Shown: in pieces, positions 18,257-26,902 of the stretch
Layout of the letters: each line of letters opens with the position of its first letter
How positions within the stretch are numbered: position 1 is the stretch's first letter
DNA from: Corynebacterium testudinoris
GTDB taxonomy: Bacteria; Actinomycetota; Actinomycetes; Mycobacteriales; Mycobacteriaceae
Assembly (NCBI RefSeq): GCF_001021045.1
Contig: NZ_CP011545.1
Coordinates: 992,001-1,056,000 of the forward strand
Reading direction: 5' to 3'
DNA: 64,000 nt
Translations under genes and position numbers: made by a program
Notes under the pieces: generated by a model
Database searches by the model: none
The model's input: the letters and a program-made list of their open reading frames with translations, nothing else
What the model was told of the DNA's origin: nothing

Positions 18257-21190
18257 CTATTCGATGTGACTGCGAGGAAGCCCGCTGTTCTCGACGAGGT
18301 ATTCATAGAGACCTCGTTCTACTTCTGACTCCAGATGAAGGCCCATGGTGACGACATCGTGGATCTTGTCATCCGTTCCAACCATCGTGGTTTGGCGGGG
18401 GTCAGTGCTGTCGGCCTCCCCGAGATAGAAGAAGTCTAATCCATCGGAGTCGCTCTTTTTAACAAACAGGTGCAGGGGCACCTCGTTGGTGATGATGGGT
18501 GTGAGTTCGGAGCTGTCGAGGGTCCGGTCATTTTTGGAGAACCACTTCATGAGCCGGGGGCTGGCGAACTCGTCTTCGTATCGTGTACTCGCGGAGACGT
18601 CGGGGTCCTTGTGATAGGTAACGAAGATGGGGCAGGTGGATGTCACCGTGTCCACCTTGTAGCCAAAGAGGGTGGACTCTTGGTTCTTTTCCCACAGGAG
18701 GAGTCTGCAGGCATCCTTTCGGCTGTATCGGTTGCCAATTACTAAGTCTCCATTCCAGGAGTGCCGTGCTTCGTTGAGATATAGCGCGGTGCTGAGAATG
18801 TCGTCCACGTGCGAGCGGAAAGATTGGGCAGTGTGGGCGCGGTCGCCGCCTTCACGATAGGCGAAATAGAGACTCTTGAACGTCGGATCGAGAGCGTAGG
18901 AATCCCCGTCGATGGAGAGGAAGGAGATGGCACCGTATTGGTTTCGGCGGCGGGCACCGAAAAAGTCAAGGGTGAGGACGCGCTCCGTGGAGTCCAGGAC
19001 GTCGTCAGAATGGGAGGTGCCTAGCTGTTTGAGATGCTGCTGAAATGCAGTTCTGGAGAGGGGGCCGGACTCGAGGAGCTCCTTGATCAGGAGTAGTTCG
19101 TGAGGTCGAAACCCGTTGAGAAGTTCTGTGCTGAGAAACTTGAGGTAGTGCTCTTCCTGCGGAGTGGGACCGATGTCGGTGAGCTTGAAAGAATGAAGCA
19201 GGCTCCAATAATTGCTGTACTTGCTGGCGAGCAGATAGGGATCGATGGTGTCAAAGCGGGCAAAATCGATGAGAAGGGGTATTTGACCCAGCCGGTACTG
19301 AAGATTGAGGATCGCCTCCTTAAACTCGCGCTTACCTGCGAGCCTTGCTTTGGCCAGTGCATCGAGAATTCTGCTCTGCGCGATGCGATCGAAGTTCACG
19401 CTGGAAGTGCCTAAGGTCAGCCCCTCTGCACGAGTGCGAACGATCTTTTCTCGCACGCTTTCCTTGTTGGCTGAATTGTCGCCGGTCAGGGCGATGGGGA
19501 TGAGGTAGTTGTTGGCGTAGTTGCCAATGAAGTCGATGACTCGAAGATGGTCTTTCCCAGCCGCTTTGCGTAAGCCTCTACCGAGTTGTTGGGTGAAAAT
19601 GATGCTTGATTGCGTGCCTCGGAGCATGACGATCTGGTTTACGGAGGGGATGTCAATTCCCTCGTTGAAGATGTCCACGGTGAGCACATAGTCGAGTTCG
19701 CCGGACTCAAGTTTGGCTATGGCATCTTCGCGGGCAGCCTCGGAGTCTGCTCCAGTGAGAGCCACGGTTCGGAGGAGCTGGCCATTGACATAGCGTTGGT
19801 TGAGTGACGTGGAGAGCCGGATCGCTTCCTGTGTTCTACTGCAGAAAATGAGTCCTCTGACCCCGCGGGGATAGCCGTAGACGCGGAGCATCTCGAGGAG
19901 GTAGTCGATTCGGTCGTCGGAAAGAAGTTCTTCCAACGACGACACGTCGTGGGGCACTCGGCCGCGACTATCGGTGAAGTCAGAAATGCCGTAATAGTGG
20001 AACGGCACCAGCATCTTGGATCGGAGTGCATCCTGCAAGCGGATCTCAAAGGGCACGTTGTAGTCGAATAACTCGAAGATGTTAAATCCATCAGTGCGTT
20101 CGGGAGTGGCCGTTAATCCCAACAGAAACTGTGGTTGGAAGTGGTCCAACAAGCGACGGTAGCTTTCGGCGCCGGCACGGTGGACCTCATCGATGATGAT
20201 GTAGTCGAAGGCTCGGGGATCAATAGTTGGCAATGTGTCGGGGCGAGACAGCGACTGGTAGGTGGCGAAGACGTATTTGGCGTCGAGTTGTTTTCGGCCA
20301 CCGACGTAGAAACCGAAGTCGGAGGTTGGGGCGCCGAGGACGCGTCGGAACTCTTCTGATGCCTTGGTGAGGATTTGCTCGCGGTGGACGACGAACAGCA
20401 AGCGTTGGGGTTGTGCCTTCCTGGCCGCCAGAGCGGCCAGGATCGTCTTACCCGTGCCCGTCGCAGAGATGATGACAGCTCGCTTTTCGCCCGCGTCGAC
20501 GACGTTGCCGAGAGCTTCCAGGGCCGCGGATTGCATCATATTGGGGACGATGACGTGCTGGTCATCGGTGACGTCGACCAGGTGATCAGACTGGGCCATG
20601 ATCGTTCTCGGGCGCCGGCTCTGTTCGTAGGTTGTGATCCACTCCAATGACAGCGGCTGGGCTCGGTCCCTTTGCTTGTGCACGGCTCGGTCGAGTTGAT
20701 CGACGATGTGGCCGCCGGGTAGCGCCGAGAAACGCAAGTTCCATTCTTGATTCACCACGAGGGCACTATCCGTGAGGTTGGAGCTGCCGACGATGGCAGT
20801 GACGCCGAAGCCGTGGTGAAAGATGTAGCCCTTGGCGTGGAAGCCGTCCTCGATATCTGGGTGTACGTGAACTGTCACCCGGTCAAGATTGAGAAGCTCT
20901 CGGAATACATCGGGCTCATTGAAGTCAAGGTAGCGGGAGGTAATGATCTCGCCGGTGCCAGGGAATTCATGGAGTGCTTGCTTGAGGATTGCCAGGCCTG
21001 AGCTGGTGATGAAAGCGACCGAGAAGATGAAATGAGACGAGTTTGATAGCTCTTCCCGGATGGCGCGCAGCATCGTGTTGTCATCAGTGTTTGAGATGAG
21101 CACGGGGTTGTGCAGTTGATCCGCTGGCAGAGATCCGTCGAGGAACCCGAATTCGACGTCGCGCGCGATGGAACGGGGTGGGGGTATCAC
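18257..21190 (-). CDS. PLD-nuclease / SF2 helicase / DUF3427 protein
   Basis: The product has 977 residues. Residues about 20-190 form a phospholipase-D-like nuclease domain with FHAKGYIF (His118, Lys120) and IVGSSNLTDSAL. Residues about 210-560 form a superfamily-II helicase: SATGTGKT (242-249), DEVH (334-337), GLTATPERTDG, IFCSRTQEAIR, then FTQQLGRGLRKA. The C-terminal about 350 residues match the DUF3427 type found in such helicases. It probably acts on foreign or damaged DNA. This architecture is known from predicted antiphage loci. The start is GTG 21188-21190, overlapping the NUDIX stop by 4 bases (GTGA), so translation is coupled. Base composition is clearly lower in GC than flanking genes, suggesting horizontal gain. 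Confidence 0.88.
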   Translation of the reverse strand: MIPPPRSIARDVEFGFLDGSLPADQLHNPVLISNTDDNTMLRAIREELSNSSHFIFSVAFITSSGLAILKQALHEFPGTGEIITSRYLDFNEPDVFRELLNLDRVTVHVHPDIEDGFHAKGYIFHHGFGVTAIVGSSNLTDSALVVNQEWNLRFSALPGGHIVDQLDRAVHKQRDRAQPLSLEWITTYEQSRRPRTIMAQSDHLVDVTDDQHVIVPNMMQSAALEALGNVVDAGEKRAVIISATGTGKTILAALAARKAQPQRLLFVVHREQILTKASEEFRRVLGAPTSDFGFYVGGRKQLDAKYVFATYQSLSRPDTLPTIDPRAFDYIIIDEVHRAGAESYRRLLDHFQPQFLLGLTATPERTDGFNIFELFDYNVPFEIRLQDALRSKMLVPFHYYGISDFTDSRGRVPHDVSSLEELLSDDRIDYLLEMLRVYGYPRGVRGLIFCSRTQEAIRLSTSLNQRYVNGQLLRTVALTGADSEAAREDAIAKLESGELDYVLTVDIFNEGIDIPSVNQIVMLRGTQSSIIFTQQLGRGLRKAAGKDHLRVIDFIGNYANNYLIPIALTGDNSANKESVREKIVRTRAEGLTLGTSSVNFDRIAQSRILDALAKARLAGKREFKEAILNLQYRLGQIPLLIDFARFDTIDPYLLASKYSNYWSLLHSFKLTDIGPTPQEEHYLKFLSTELLNGFRPHELLLIKELLESGPLSRTAFQQHLKQLGTSHSDDVLDSTERVLTLDFFGARRRNQYGAISFLSIDGDSYALDPTFKSLYFAYREGGDRAHTAQSFRSHVDDILSTALYLNEARHSWNGDLVIGNRYSRKDACRLLLWEKNQESTLFGYKVDTVTSTCPIFVTYHKDPDVSASTRYEDEFASPRLMKWFSKNDRTLDSSELTPIITNEVPLHLFVKKSDSDGLDFFYLGEADSTDPRQTTMVGTDDKIHDVVTMGLHLESEVERGLYEYLVENSGLPRSHIE

Positions 21191-21585
21191 GAGGCGAATT
21201 TTTCCATGATGATTTCCACGGCGGGCACGTCAGCGGGCGCCCAGTCGACTGAGAGGAGGTCGGCGGGCCGGAGCCAGCGCAAGTCGACGTGCTCGGTCAA
21301 GGTTGGTTCGTCGTGGTTTAGAGCGCAGAAGAAGGTGGTCAGCACGACGGTGCCAAAGTCGTAGTCATGGGCCGTGGTGGTGATGAGGTCGCCGATTGTT
21401 GCCTCGCAGAGGAGTTCCTCCCGGAGTTCGCGGAGGAGGGCGTCTGCTGGGCTTTCGCCGTTTTCGATTTTTCCGCCGGGGAACTCCCATGTCCCGGGGA
21501 GGGCTTTGCCGGGTCCGCGTTGGACGGCGAGGATGAGGCCGTCTCGCACGATGACTGCGCCCACTACCTCTATCCGCTGAGACAT
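21187..21585 (-). CDS. MutT-like NUDIX hydrolase
   Basis: The product has 132 residues. The NUDIX box is complete: GGKIENGESPADALLREL followed by REEL, from residue 37. LPGTWEFPGGK just before it is typical of MutT/8-oxo-dGTP-type enzymes. It hydrolyses nucleoside diphosphates linked to another group, possibly oxidised nucleotides. ATG 21583-21585 is chosen because a strong TATGAT -10 lies exactly 7 bases upstream; an in-frame ATG 12 bases further up falls inside that hexamer. The gene overlaps the PLD-helicase start by 4 bases, so the two form one operon and probably one function. Confidence 0.88.
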   Translation of the reverse strand: MSQRIEVVGAVIVRDGLILAVQRGPGKALPGTWEFPGGKIENGESPADALLRELREELLCEATIGDLITTTAHDYDFGTVVLTTFFCALNHDEPTLTEHVDLRWLRPADLLSVDWAPADVPAVEIIMEKFAS

Positions 21586-21598
21586 AGGGACAATCATA
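21586..21598 (-). promoter_or_regulatory. leaderless promoter of the NUDIX/helicase operon
   Basis: On the minus strand TATGAT (21593-21598) is followed by 7 bases and the ATG, with no ribosome site. Good match to the actinobacterial -10. Confidence 0.65.
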
Positions 21599-21650
21599 GG
21601 TGCCTGGGCACCGCTTGGCGGGAGGGGACTGCGACGCTAGCCACGGCGGC

Positions 21651-21671
21651 GTCGATAAGCAGTCGATAAGC
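21651..21671. repeat. tandem pair of the word GTCGATAAGC
   Basis: Two exact copies of GTCGATAAGC, 11 bases apart, in the non-coding region between the NUDIX operon and the ABC importer. The same word occurs ten more times in the window (458, 7976, 10654, 34026, 35087, 40683, 46019, 48727, 52429, 60943). Confidence 0.9.
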
Positions 21672-21798
21672 ATTCGCTAACGGTGACTTTGCTGTGGGCG
21701 GAAATGTCCAGCACAATCCATCTGTATCGATAATGTAGGTGTGGCATAAGTTGGGCATACGTTTGACTAAGCCCCCTGACCTGCGTTTACTTCATGGA

Positions 21799-22806
21799 AT
21801 GAAGTTCTTTAGTCGGCCGCTGGCCGCCTCCGTAGCTGTGGTTGTCACGTCGGCAGCCCTATTCCTCGCGGGTTGTTCCGCCACCGGTGGGGCTCCGCGC
21901 TCCACGGGGCAGGCTGGGGGAGGGGGCACCGTGGACACCGAGCGGATCGTCGTGTCGATGGTGAGCCATGGCGCCCCGGGGGATACCTTCTGGGATTTGG
22001 TGCGCAAGGGCGCGGAGGACGCGGCGCGGAAGAACAATGTGGAGTTGAGGTATTCGGCCGATCCGGAGGTGCCTAACCAGGCGAATCTTATTCAGTCGGC
22101 CATCGATGCGCGGGTGGATGGGCTCGCCGTGACCATGCCCAATGCTGATGCGTTGGGTCCGGCTGCGCAGCGAGCCGTCGACGCCGGTATTCCGGTCGTG
22201 GGGCTCAATGCTGGCATGGATCGCTATCAAGATTTTGGTCTGTCGGGCTTTTTCGGGCAGGAAGAGAGCGTGGCTGGCACGCGGGCGGGCGAGCGCCTGG
22301 CGCAGGAACAGGCCAAGCATGTCCTGTGTGTCATCCATGAGCAGGGAAATTCTTCCCAGGAGGCGCGCTGTTCGGGCGTAGCTTCAGGCCTCGGCGGCGG
22401 GGGTGAGGTGGAGACGATTTACGTCAATGGCATGGACCTGACCTCGGTGCAGTCGACTTTGCAGGCCAAGCTGGCTCAGGATCGGTCGATCGATTGGGTG
22501 ATGGGCCTGGTCACCCCGGTGGCTCTGGCCGCGGTGAACTCGGCGCGCGATGCGGGGGCAGAGGTGAAGATCGCTACCTTTGATACGAACGCGCAGTTGG
22601 TGGAGGCCGTCCGTAAGGGTGACATCGCCTTCGCGATTGATCAGCAGCCTTACTTGCAGGGGTATATGGCGGTTGATTCTTTGTGGTTGGCGCATCGCAA
22701 CGGCAGCACGGTCGGCGGCGGCCGCCCCGTGTACACCGGCCCGAGCTTCGTCGATTCCTCCAACATTGACACAATCGCGGACGCCGCTCAGGCAGGTTTG
22801 CGATGA
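21799..22806 (+). CDS. sugar-type ABC importer, substrate-binding lipoprotein
   Basis: The product has 335 residues. The signal peptide ends in the lipobox LAGC (about residue 24). A Gly-rich linker follows, then a periplasmic-binding-protein type 1 (ribose/xylose-like) domain: IVVSMVSHGAPGDTFWDLVRKGAE, QSAIDARVDGLAVTMPNADA, GIPVVGLNAG and AFAIDQQPYLQGYMAV. It captures a sugar or similar ligand outside the membrane. Start ATG 21799 is chosen for the signal peptide; the frame is open further upstream. First gene of a three-gene operon, overlapping the permease gene by 4 bases (ATGA). Confidence 0.9.
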   Translation: MKFFSRPLAASVAVVVTSAALFLAGCSATGGAPRSTGQAGGGGTVDTERIVVSMVSHGAPGDTFWDLVRKGAEDAARKNNVELRYSADPEVPNQANLIQSAIDARVDGLAVTMPNADALGPAAQRAVDAGIPVVGLNAGMDRYQDFGLSGFFGQEESVAGTRAGERLAQEQAKHVLCVIHEQGNSSQEARCSGVASGLGGGGEVETIYVNGMDLTSVQSTLQAKLAQDRSIDWVMGLVTPVALAAVNSARDAGAEVKIATFDTNAQLVEAVRKGDIAFAIDQQPYLQGYMAVDSLWLAHRNGSTVGGGRPVYTGPSFVDSSNIDTIADAAQAGLR

Positions 22807-23822
22807 ATGCCACGATGAGCCGCGTGTCGGAAGGGCTAACGACCCTGCTCAAGCGTCCCGAGCTGACCAGTCTCGTCGGCGCCATCATTATCTTCGTGAT
22901 GTTTTTCAGCGTCGCCCCGGCGTTCCGCTCGGTCGATGCCTTCGCCACTGTGCTGTACGCCAGCTCGACGATCGGCATTATGGCCGTGGCGGTGGGCCTG
23001 CTCATGATCGGTAGCGAGTTCGATTTGTCGGCGGGCGTCGCGGTGACCACGGCGTCGCTGGCGGCAACGATGCTCAATTACAACCTGTGGCTCAACTCGT
23101 GGGTGGGGGCGCTTATCTCCCTCGGTATTGCTCTGAGCATTGGCTTTATCAATGGTTATCTGGTCACGCGGACGAAGATTGCCTCCTTCCTCATCACGCT
23201 GGCGGCGTTCCTCATGCTGCAGGGTTTGAACTTGGCCATCACGAAGTTCGTCACCGGCCAGGTGGCCACGCCGATCATTTCGGATATGGAAGGGTTCGCG
23301 TCCGCGCGGGCGGTCTTCGCCTCGACTCTCACCATCGGCGGCGTCAACATCCGCATCACGGTCCTGTGGTGGCTGCTGTTCGTGGCGCTGGGCAGCTTCT
23401 TGCTGTTCAAGACCCGCTTCGGCAACTGGATCTTCGCTGTCGGTGGCGATGAGGATGCCGCCCGGGCAGTCGGTGTGCCGGTGCGTCGGGTGAAAATCAC
23501 CTTGTTCATGTTCGTCGGCGCCGCCGCCTGGTTTGTCGGCATGCATAACCTGTTCATGTTCGATTCGATCCAGGCTGGCCAGGGCGTGGGCAACGAGTTC
23601 CTCTACATCATCGCCGCCGTCATTGGCGGCTGTGCGATGACGGGTGGACGAGGCACGGTCATTGGCACGGCGATCGGTGCGCTCATCTTCGGCATGACCA
23701 ACCAGGGCATCGTTTACGCCGGGTGGAACCCCGACTGGTTCATGTTCTTCCTCGGCGCCATGCTGCTGTTCGCGGTGCTGACCAACAACACCTTCGAGAA
23801 GTTCACCAGGAAACGATCATGA
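22803..23822 (+). CDS. sugar-type ABC importer, permease
   Basis: The product has 339 residues and about 8-10 membrane helices of the RbsC/FrcC (BPD_transp_2) family. AVAVGLLMIGSEFDLSAG, FINGYLVTRTKIASFLITL and FAVGGDEDAARAVGVPVRRV (the EAA-like loop that contacts the ATPase) are characteristic. It forms the translocation pore, probably as a homodimer, since only one permease gene is present. Overlaps both neighbours by 4 bases, so expression is tightly coupled. Confidence 0.92.
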   Translation: MNATMSRVSEGLTTLLKRPELTSLVGAIIIFVMFFSVAPAFRSVDAFATVLYASSTIGIMAVAVGLLMIGSEFDLSAGVAVTTASLAATMLNYNLWLNSWVGALISLGIALSIGFINGYLVTRTKIASFLITLAAFLMLQGLNLAITKFVTGQVATPIISDMEGFASARAVFASTLTIGGVNIRITVLWWLLFVALGSFLLFKTRFGNWIFAVGGDEDAARAVGVPVRRVKITLFMFVGAAAWFVGMHNLFMFDSIQAGQGVGNEFLYIIAAVIGGCAMTGGRGTVIGTAIGALIFGMTNQGIVYAGWNPDWFMFFLGAMLLFAVLTNNTFEKFTRKRS

Positions 23823-24580
23823 CCGAACTCATTCGCCTCGACGAGGTGTCCAAGACCTATGGCGCTTTCACCGCCCTGGATTCCGTTTCGCTGACGGCCA
23901 ATTCCGGCGAGGTCACCTGCGTGCTCGGCGACAACGGTGCGGGCAAGTCGACCCTCATCAAGATCTTGGCGGGTCTGCACCAGGCCACGTCCGGCACGAT
24001 GTACGTCTCCGGGGAGGAAGTGAGCTTTTCGACGCCCCGCGATGCCCTCAATGCGGGCATCGCCACCGTCTATCAGGACTTGGCCGTCGTCGGCCAAATG
24101 AGCGTGTGGCGCAACTTCTTCCTCGGCCAGGAAATTGTCGGCGCCTTTGGCCGCCTGCGTGAAGATGAGATGAAAAAGATTGCCGACGAGCAGTTGCGCG
24201 AGATGGGCGTCGACCTCCGCAATGTCGACGTCCCCGTCGCCTCCCTCTCCGGTGGTCAACGTCAGGTCGTCGCCATCGCCCGGGCGATCTATTTCGGCGC
24301 GAAGGTGCTCATCCTCGACGAGCCCACCGCCGCTCTCGGCGTCAAGCAGTCCGGCATGGTCCTGCGCTTCGTCGCCGCAGCCCGCGACCGGGGTATCGGG
24401 GTCATCCTCATCACCCACAACCCCCACCACGCATTCCTGGTCGGCGATCGCTTCATCATGCTCAACCTCGGCCGCCAGGTCCTCGACGCCACCCGCGACG
24501 AAGTGACCTTGGAGGAACTCACCATCCTCATGGCCGGCGGCGGCGAGCTCGACTCACTTAGCCACGAGCTGCGGAGCTAA
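23819..24580 (+). CDS. sugar-type ABC importer, ATPase (single NBD)
   Basis: The product has 253 residues. Walker A GDNGAGKST (about 38-46), signature LSGGQRQVVAIARA and Walker B VLILDEPTAALG are all intact. It has one ATPase domain, like FrcA, rather than two as in RbsA, so it would act as a homodimer. Start ATG 23819 overlaps the permease stop. The 3' end lies inside the 87-bp repeat that bounds the inserted islet. In the ancestral order this gene ended against hutG, overlapping it by 23 bases tail to tail. A fragment of this 3' end is left at 27281-27340. Confidence 0.93.
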   Translation: MTELIRLDEVSKTYGAFTALDSVSLTANSGEVTCVLGDNGAGKSTLIKILAGLHQATSGTMYVSGEEVSFSTPRDALNAGIATVYQDLAVVGQMSVWRNFFLGQEIVGAFGRLREDEMKKIADEQLREMGVDLRNVDVPVASLSGGQRQVVAIARAIYFGAKVLILDEPTAALGVKQSGMVLRFVAAARDRGIGVILITHNPHHAFLVGDRFIMLNLGRQVLDATRDEVTLEELTILMAGGGELDSLSHELRS

Positions 24581-24607
24581 TTTCATCGACGAGGCGGGCG
24601 GCGACCT
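24521..24607. repeat. left copy of 87-bp direct repeat bounding the islet
   Basis: Identical to 27281-27367 except for one base (C at 24538, T at 27298, silent in Gly). Contains the last 60 bases of the ATPase gene and the matching last part of hutG, here only a fragment. The two copies are exactly 2760 bases apart. Confidence 0.95.
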
Positions 24608-24623
24608 GGAAAGCGATTATCGA

Positions 24624-25490
24624 CTACCTGGTCGCTAAAATAATGATCAAAATGACAAACATTAACATTCCGGCAAACATCCAGATCCCCATATTGGTCT
24701 GCGAGCGGAGATCCTTGTCTTTCTTAAGCTCGTCTTCTAGGGTCTGTGAAAAACCTCGCTTCAATGCCCAATCCCGGAAAGATTCTTTACACCCTCCCGC
24801 GACCGCGTTTTTGTAAAGAGGTAGATATCCAGCGAGCGCTTCCTGTCGGCGGCGGTATATTTTAATTCCTCGAATATCGCCTGGCATGTGGCCCAAGAGG
24901 TAACTGATGTCGTTCTGGATATCAAGACTGTTGGAGAATGGTGTCACTGGCTCTGGGAGCTTTGGTACAGGTCTCTGAGGGACAGGCCGGCAGAGGAATT
25001 TGAAGTAGCTCAGATTCTGTGGAAGATCATCGAGATCTACTCCCAGTATGGGATGGCTACGGCTGCTATCGAAGTTGAAGATGTGGAAGGTCTTGAAATT
25101 GGTACTGATTCCATACATGGGCGCAGTCGGGTCTAGATCGGAGAACCCTGCCCTGTAGTCGATGAGTTGAATATCGGCTCGTTTGATATTTACGGGAGGG
25201 CTCTTAGTTTCACCGATGAACAGGCTCCCCATTCGAACGTCTATCCTTCCCGGCGTCTGGGCTACTGGGCGAAAAGCTTGGTGTTCGAAAATGTCCATTT
25301 TCAACGCGTCAAAGCCGAAGCAGCCGAGGAAATCGAGCCAAAATCTTTGCCCGCTGCTCCTTTCTGCTGAGTTGATGGATCCTTCGTTCTTCCATCTTTT
25401 AATTTCTTGCAGCCAATGTTCGCTGAAAAGTACCAATCGTCGTTCGATTTCGTCCGTTGGGACAGTTTTCCAATACGGGTATTGAGACAA
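24624..25490 (-). CDS. membrane-anchored MmeI-N-like PD-(D/E)XK nuclease, putative
   Basis: The product has 288 residues from a TTG start (GGAAG 9 bases upstream). Residues 20-60 (FSEHWLQEIKRWKNEG, QRFWLDFLGCFGF) and the core GRIDVRMGSLFIGETKS resemble the N-terminal nuclease domain of MmeI/type IIL restriction enzymes. Asp84, Glu94 and Lys96 fit a PD-(D/E)XK site, with Gln108 and Tyr112 fitting the QxxxY motif. No methyltransferase domain follows. Instead there is a Pro-rich linker (170-185), a charged helix (250-265) and a C-terminal membrane helix (267-286). It would be a tail-anchored cytoplasmic nuclease. Base composition is much lower in GC than the surroundings. It is the only gene of the islet besides the IS. 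Family call is from motifs only; activity is inference. Confidence 0.6.
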   Translation of the reverse strand: MSQYPYWKTVPTDEIERRLVLFSEHWLQEIKRWKNEGSINSAERSSGQRFWLDFLGCFGFDALKMDIFEHQAFRPVAQTPGRIDVRMGSLFIGETKSPPVNIKRADIQLIDYRAGFSDLDPTAPMYGISTNFKTFHIFNFDSSRSHPILGVDLDDLPQNLSYFKFLCRPVPQRPVPKLPEPVTPFSNSLDIQNDISYLLGHMPGDIRGIKIYRRRQEALAGYLPLYKNAVAGGCKESFRDWALKRGFSQTLEDELKKDKDLRSQTNMGIWMFAGMLMFVILIIILATR

Positions 25491-25667
25491 TTTTATTCGC
25501 TTCCGGTGCTTGACTGAATCTACCGATATTCTATGTCAGGCAGCGGTTTTACATTGCATTGAGCGTGATGGATCTCTCGCTTGCGGGTACTGACTACTCG
25601 ATATAAGGGGTCTGCTGCACGATCAGGTGACAACCGAGCAGCCTAATCAGATGGTTGGGCTGGAAGG

Positions 25668-25970
25668 ATGTACACCGTGACCAAGCCCTATCCCAAAGAG
25701 TTCCGCGATGACGTTGTCCGTGTCGCACGGAATCGTGAGCCCGGTGTCGAGCTCTCCCAGATCGCCAAGGACTTCGGGGTCCACTTCACTACCCTGTACT
25801 CGTGGCTGAAGAAGGCTGACCTCGAGGACGGTGAAGTGTTGGGCTCGACTCAGGTTCAGTCGGCTGAACTGCGCGACGCCAAGAAGAGGATCCGTCTCTT
25901 GGAGCAGGAGAACGAGGTCCTCCGCCGTGCCGCGGCGTATCTCTCGCAGGCCAATCTGCCGGGAAAATGA
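25668..25970 (+). CDS. IS3-family transposase OrfA
   Basis: The product has 100 residues. N-terminal helix-turn-helix (YPKEFRDDVVRVARNREPG, FGVHFTTLYSWLKKAD) for binding the IS ends, then a leucine-zipper-like helix (RIRLLEQENEVLRRAAAYL) as in OrfA proteins of IS3/IS911. The end of the gene has GGGAAAATGATG, a plausible -1 slippage site for making the OrfAB fusion. The orfB frame starts 4 bases before the OrfA stop codon ends. Confidence 0.95.
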   Translation: MYTVTKPYPKEFRDDVVRVARNREPGVELSQIAKDFGVHFTTLYSWLKKADLEDGEVLGSTQVQSAELRDAKKRIRLLEQENEVLRRAAAYLSQANLPGK

Positions 25971-26869
25971 TGTACCCGCTCGTTCGTGAGTTGGCCGTGG
26001 ACGGTGTCCCCGTCACGGTGACGTGTCGGGTGCTCAATCTTGCTCGCCAGCCCTACTACCGGTGGCTGGCGGACCCGATCACCGATGCAGAGCTGAATGA
26101 GGCTTACCGTGCCAATGCCTTGTTCGACGCCCACCGGGATGATCCCGAGTTCGGCTACCGCTATTTGGTGGATGAGGCCCGCGATCTCGGTCAACCGATG
26201 GCAGCGCGCACTGCGTGGCGGATCTGCTCAGACAACCGCTGGTGGTCGGTGTTCGGGAAGAAACGCGGCAAGAACGGTAAGAAGCCCGGTCCACCGGTCC
26301 ACGATGACCTCTGCGCCGTCACCGATGAGGAGGGCAGAACCCGGCACGAGTTCAAGGCCGATGGCGCGAACGAATTGTGGATCGGCGATATCACCGAGCA
26401 CTGGACCAATGAGGGCAAGCTCTACCTCTGTGCGTTCAAGGATGTCTACTCCAACCGGATCGTGGGGTACTCGATCGATTCGCGGATGAAGTCCCGCCTA
26501 GCCGTGGCTGCCCTCAACAACGCGGTCGCCCGCCGCGGCGACGTGGCCGGCTGCGTGGTCCACACCGACCGCGGGTCTCAGTTCCGTAGCCGGAAATTCG
26601 TGCGCGCTCTGGGCATTCACGACATGACCGGATCCATGGGCCGCGTCGGTGCGTGCGGGGACAACGCAGCCATGGAGAGCTTCTTCGCACTCCTGCAGAA
26701 GAACGTCCTCGACCGCCGCGCATGGGCCAGCCGAGAAGAGCTCCGGATCGCCATCGTTACCTGGATCGAGAGGACCTACCACCGACGCCGCAGACAGGAC
26801 CGCCTAGGCCGCTTGACCCCGATCGAGTTCGAGACAATCATGACCACACCAGCCGATCAGGCTGCGTGA
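25967..26869 (+). CDS. IS3-family transposase OrfB (DDE integrase domain)
   Basis: The product has 300 residues. N-terminal HTH_21-type segment (DDPEFGYRYLVDEAR), then a retroviral-integrase-like catalytic core with the first Asp in WIGDITEHW, the second in VHTDRGSQF and the Glu in NAAMESFFALLQKNVL. Lies in the -1 frame relative to orfA and is expressed by frameshift or by the overlapping ATGA. No truncation. Confidence 0.95.
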   Translation: MMYPLVRELAVDGVPVTVTCRVLNLARQPYYRWLADPITDAELNEAYRANALFDAHRDDPEFGYRYLVDEARDLGQPMAARTAWRICSDNRWWSVFGKKRGKNGKKPGPPVHDDLCAVTDEEGRTRHEFKADGANELWIGDITEHWTNEGKLYLCAFKDVYSNRIVGYSIDSRMKSRLAVAALNNAVARRGDVAGCVVHTDRGSQFRSRKFVRALGIHDMTGSMGRVGACGDNAAMESFFALLQKNVLDRRAWASREELRIAIVTWIERTYHRRRRQDRLGRLTPIEFETIMTTPADQAA

Positions 26870-26902
26870 CTAACCACTGTCACCTGATCGTGCAGCAGAC
26901 CC

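Larger units (their letters stand above)
25608..26902 (+). mobile_element. IS3-family insertion sequence, complete
   Basis: The element is 1295 bp with perfect 25-bp terminal inverted repeats (25608-25632 and 26878-26902; outer end GGGTCTGCTGCACGATC) and a 3-bp target duplication AAG on both sides (25605-25607, 26903-26905). It carries orfA and orfB in the usual -1 arrangement with a full DDE triad, so it looks intact and recent. It sits 117 bases upstream of the nuclease gene's start, inside the islet. An apparent -10 (TAGAAT) for that gene lies between the IS and the gene. Confidence 0.95.

Noticed and set aside
24521..24607. 87-bp repeats as the IS3 target-site duplication
   Set aside because: The IS has its own ends and AAG duplication more than 300 bases inside the islet; IS3 elements make 3-4 bp duplications.
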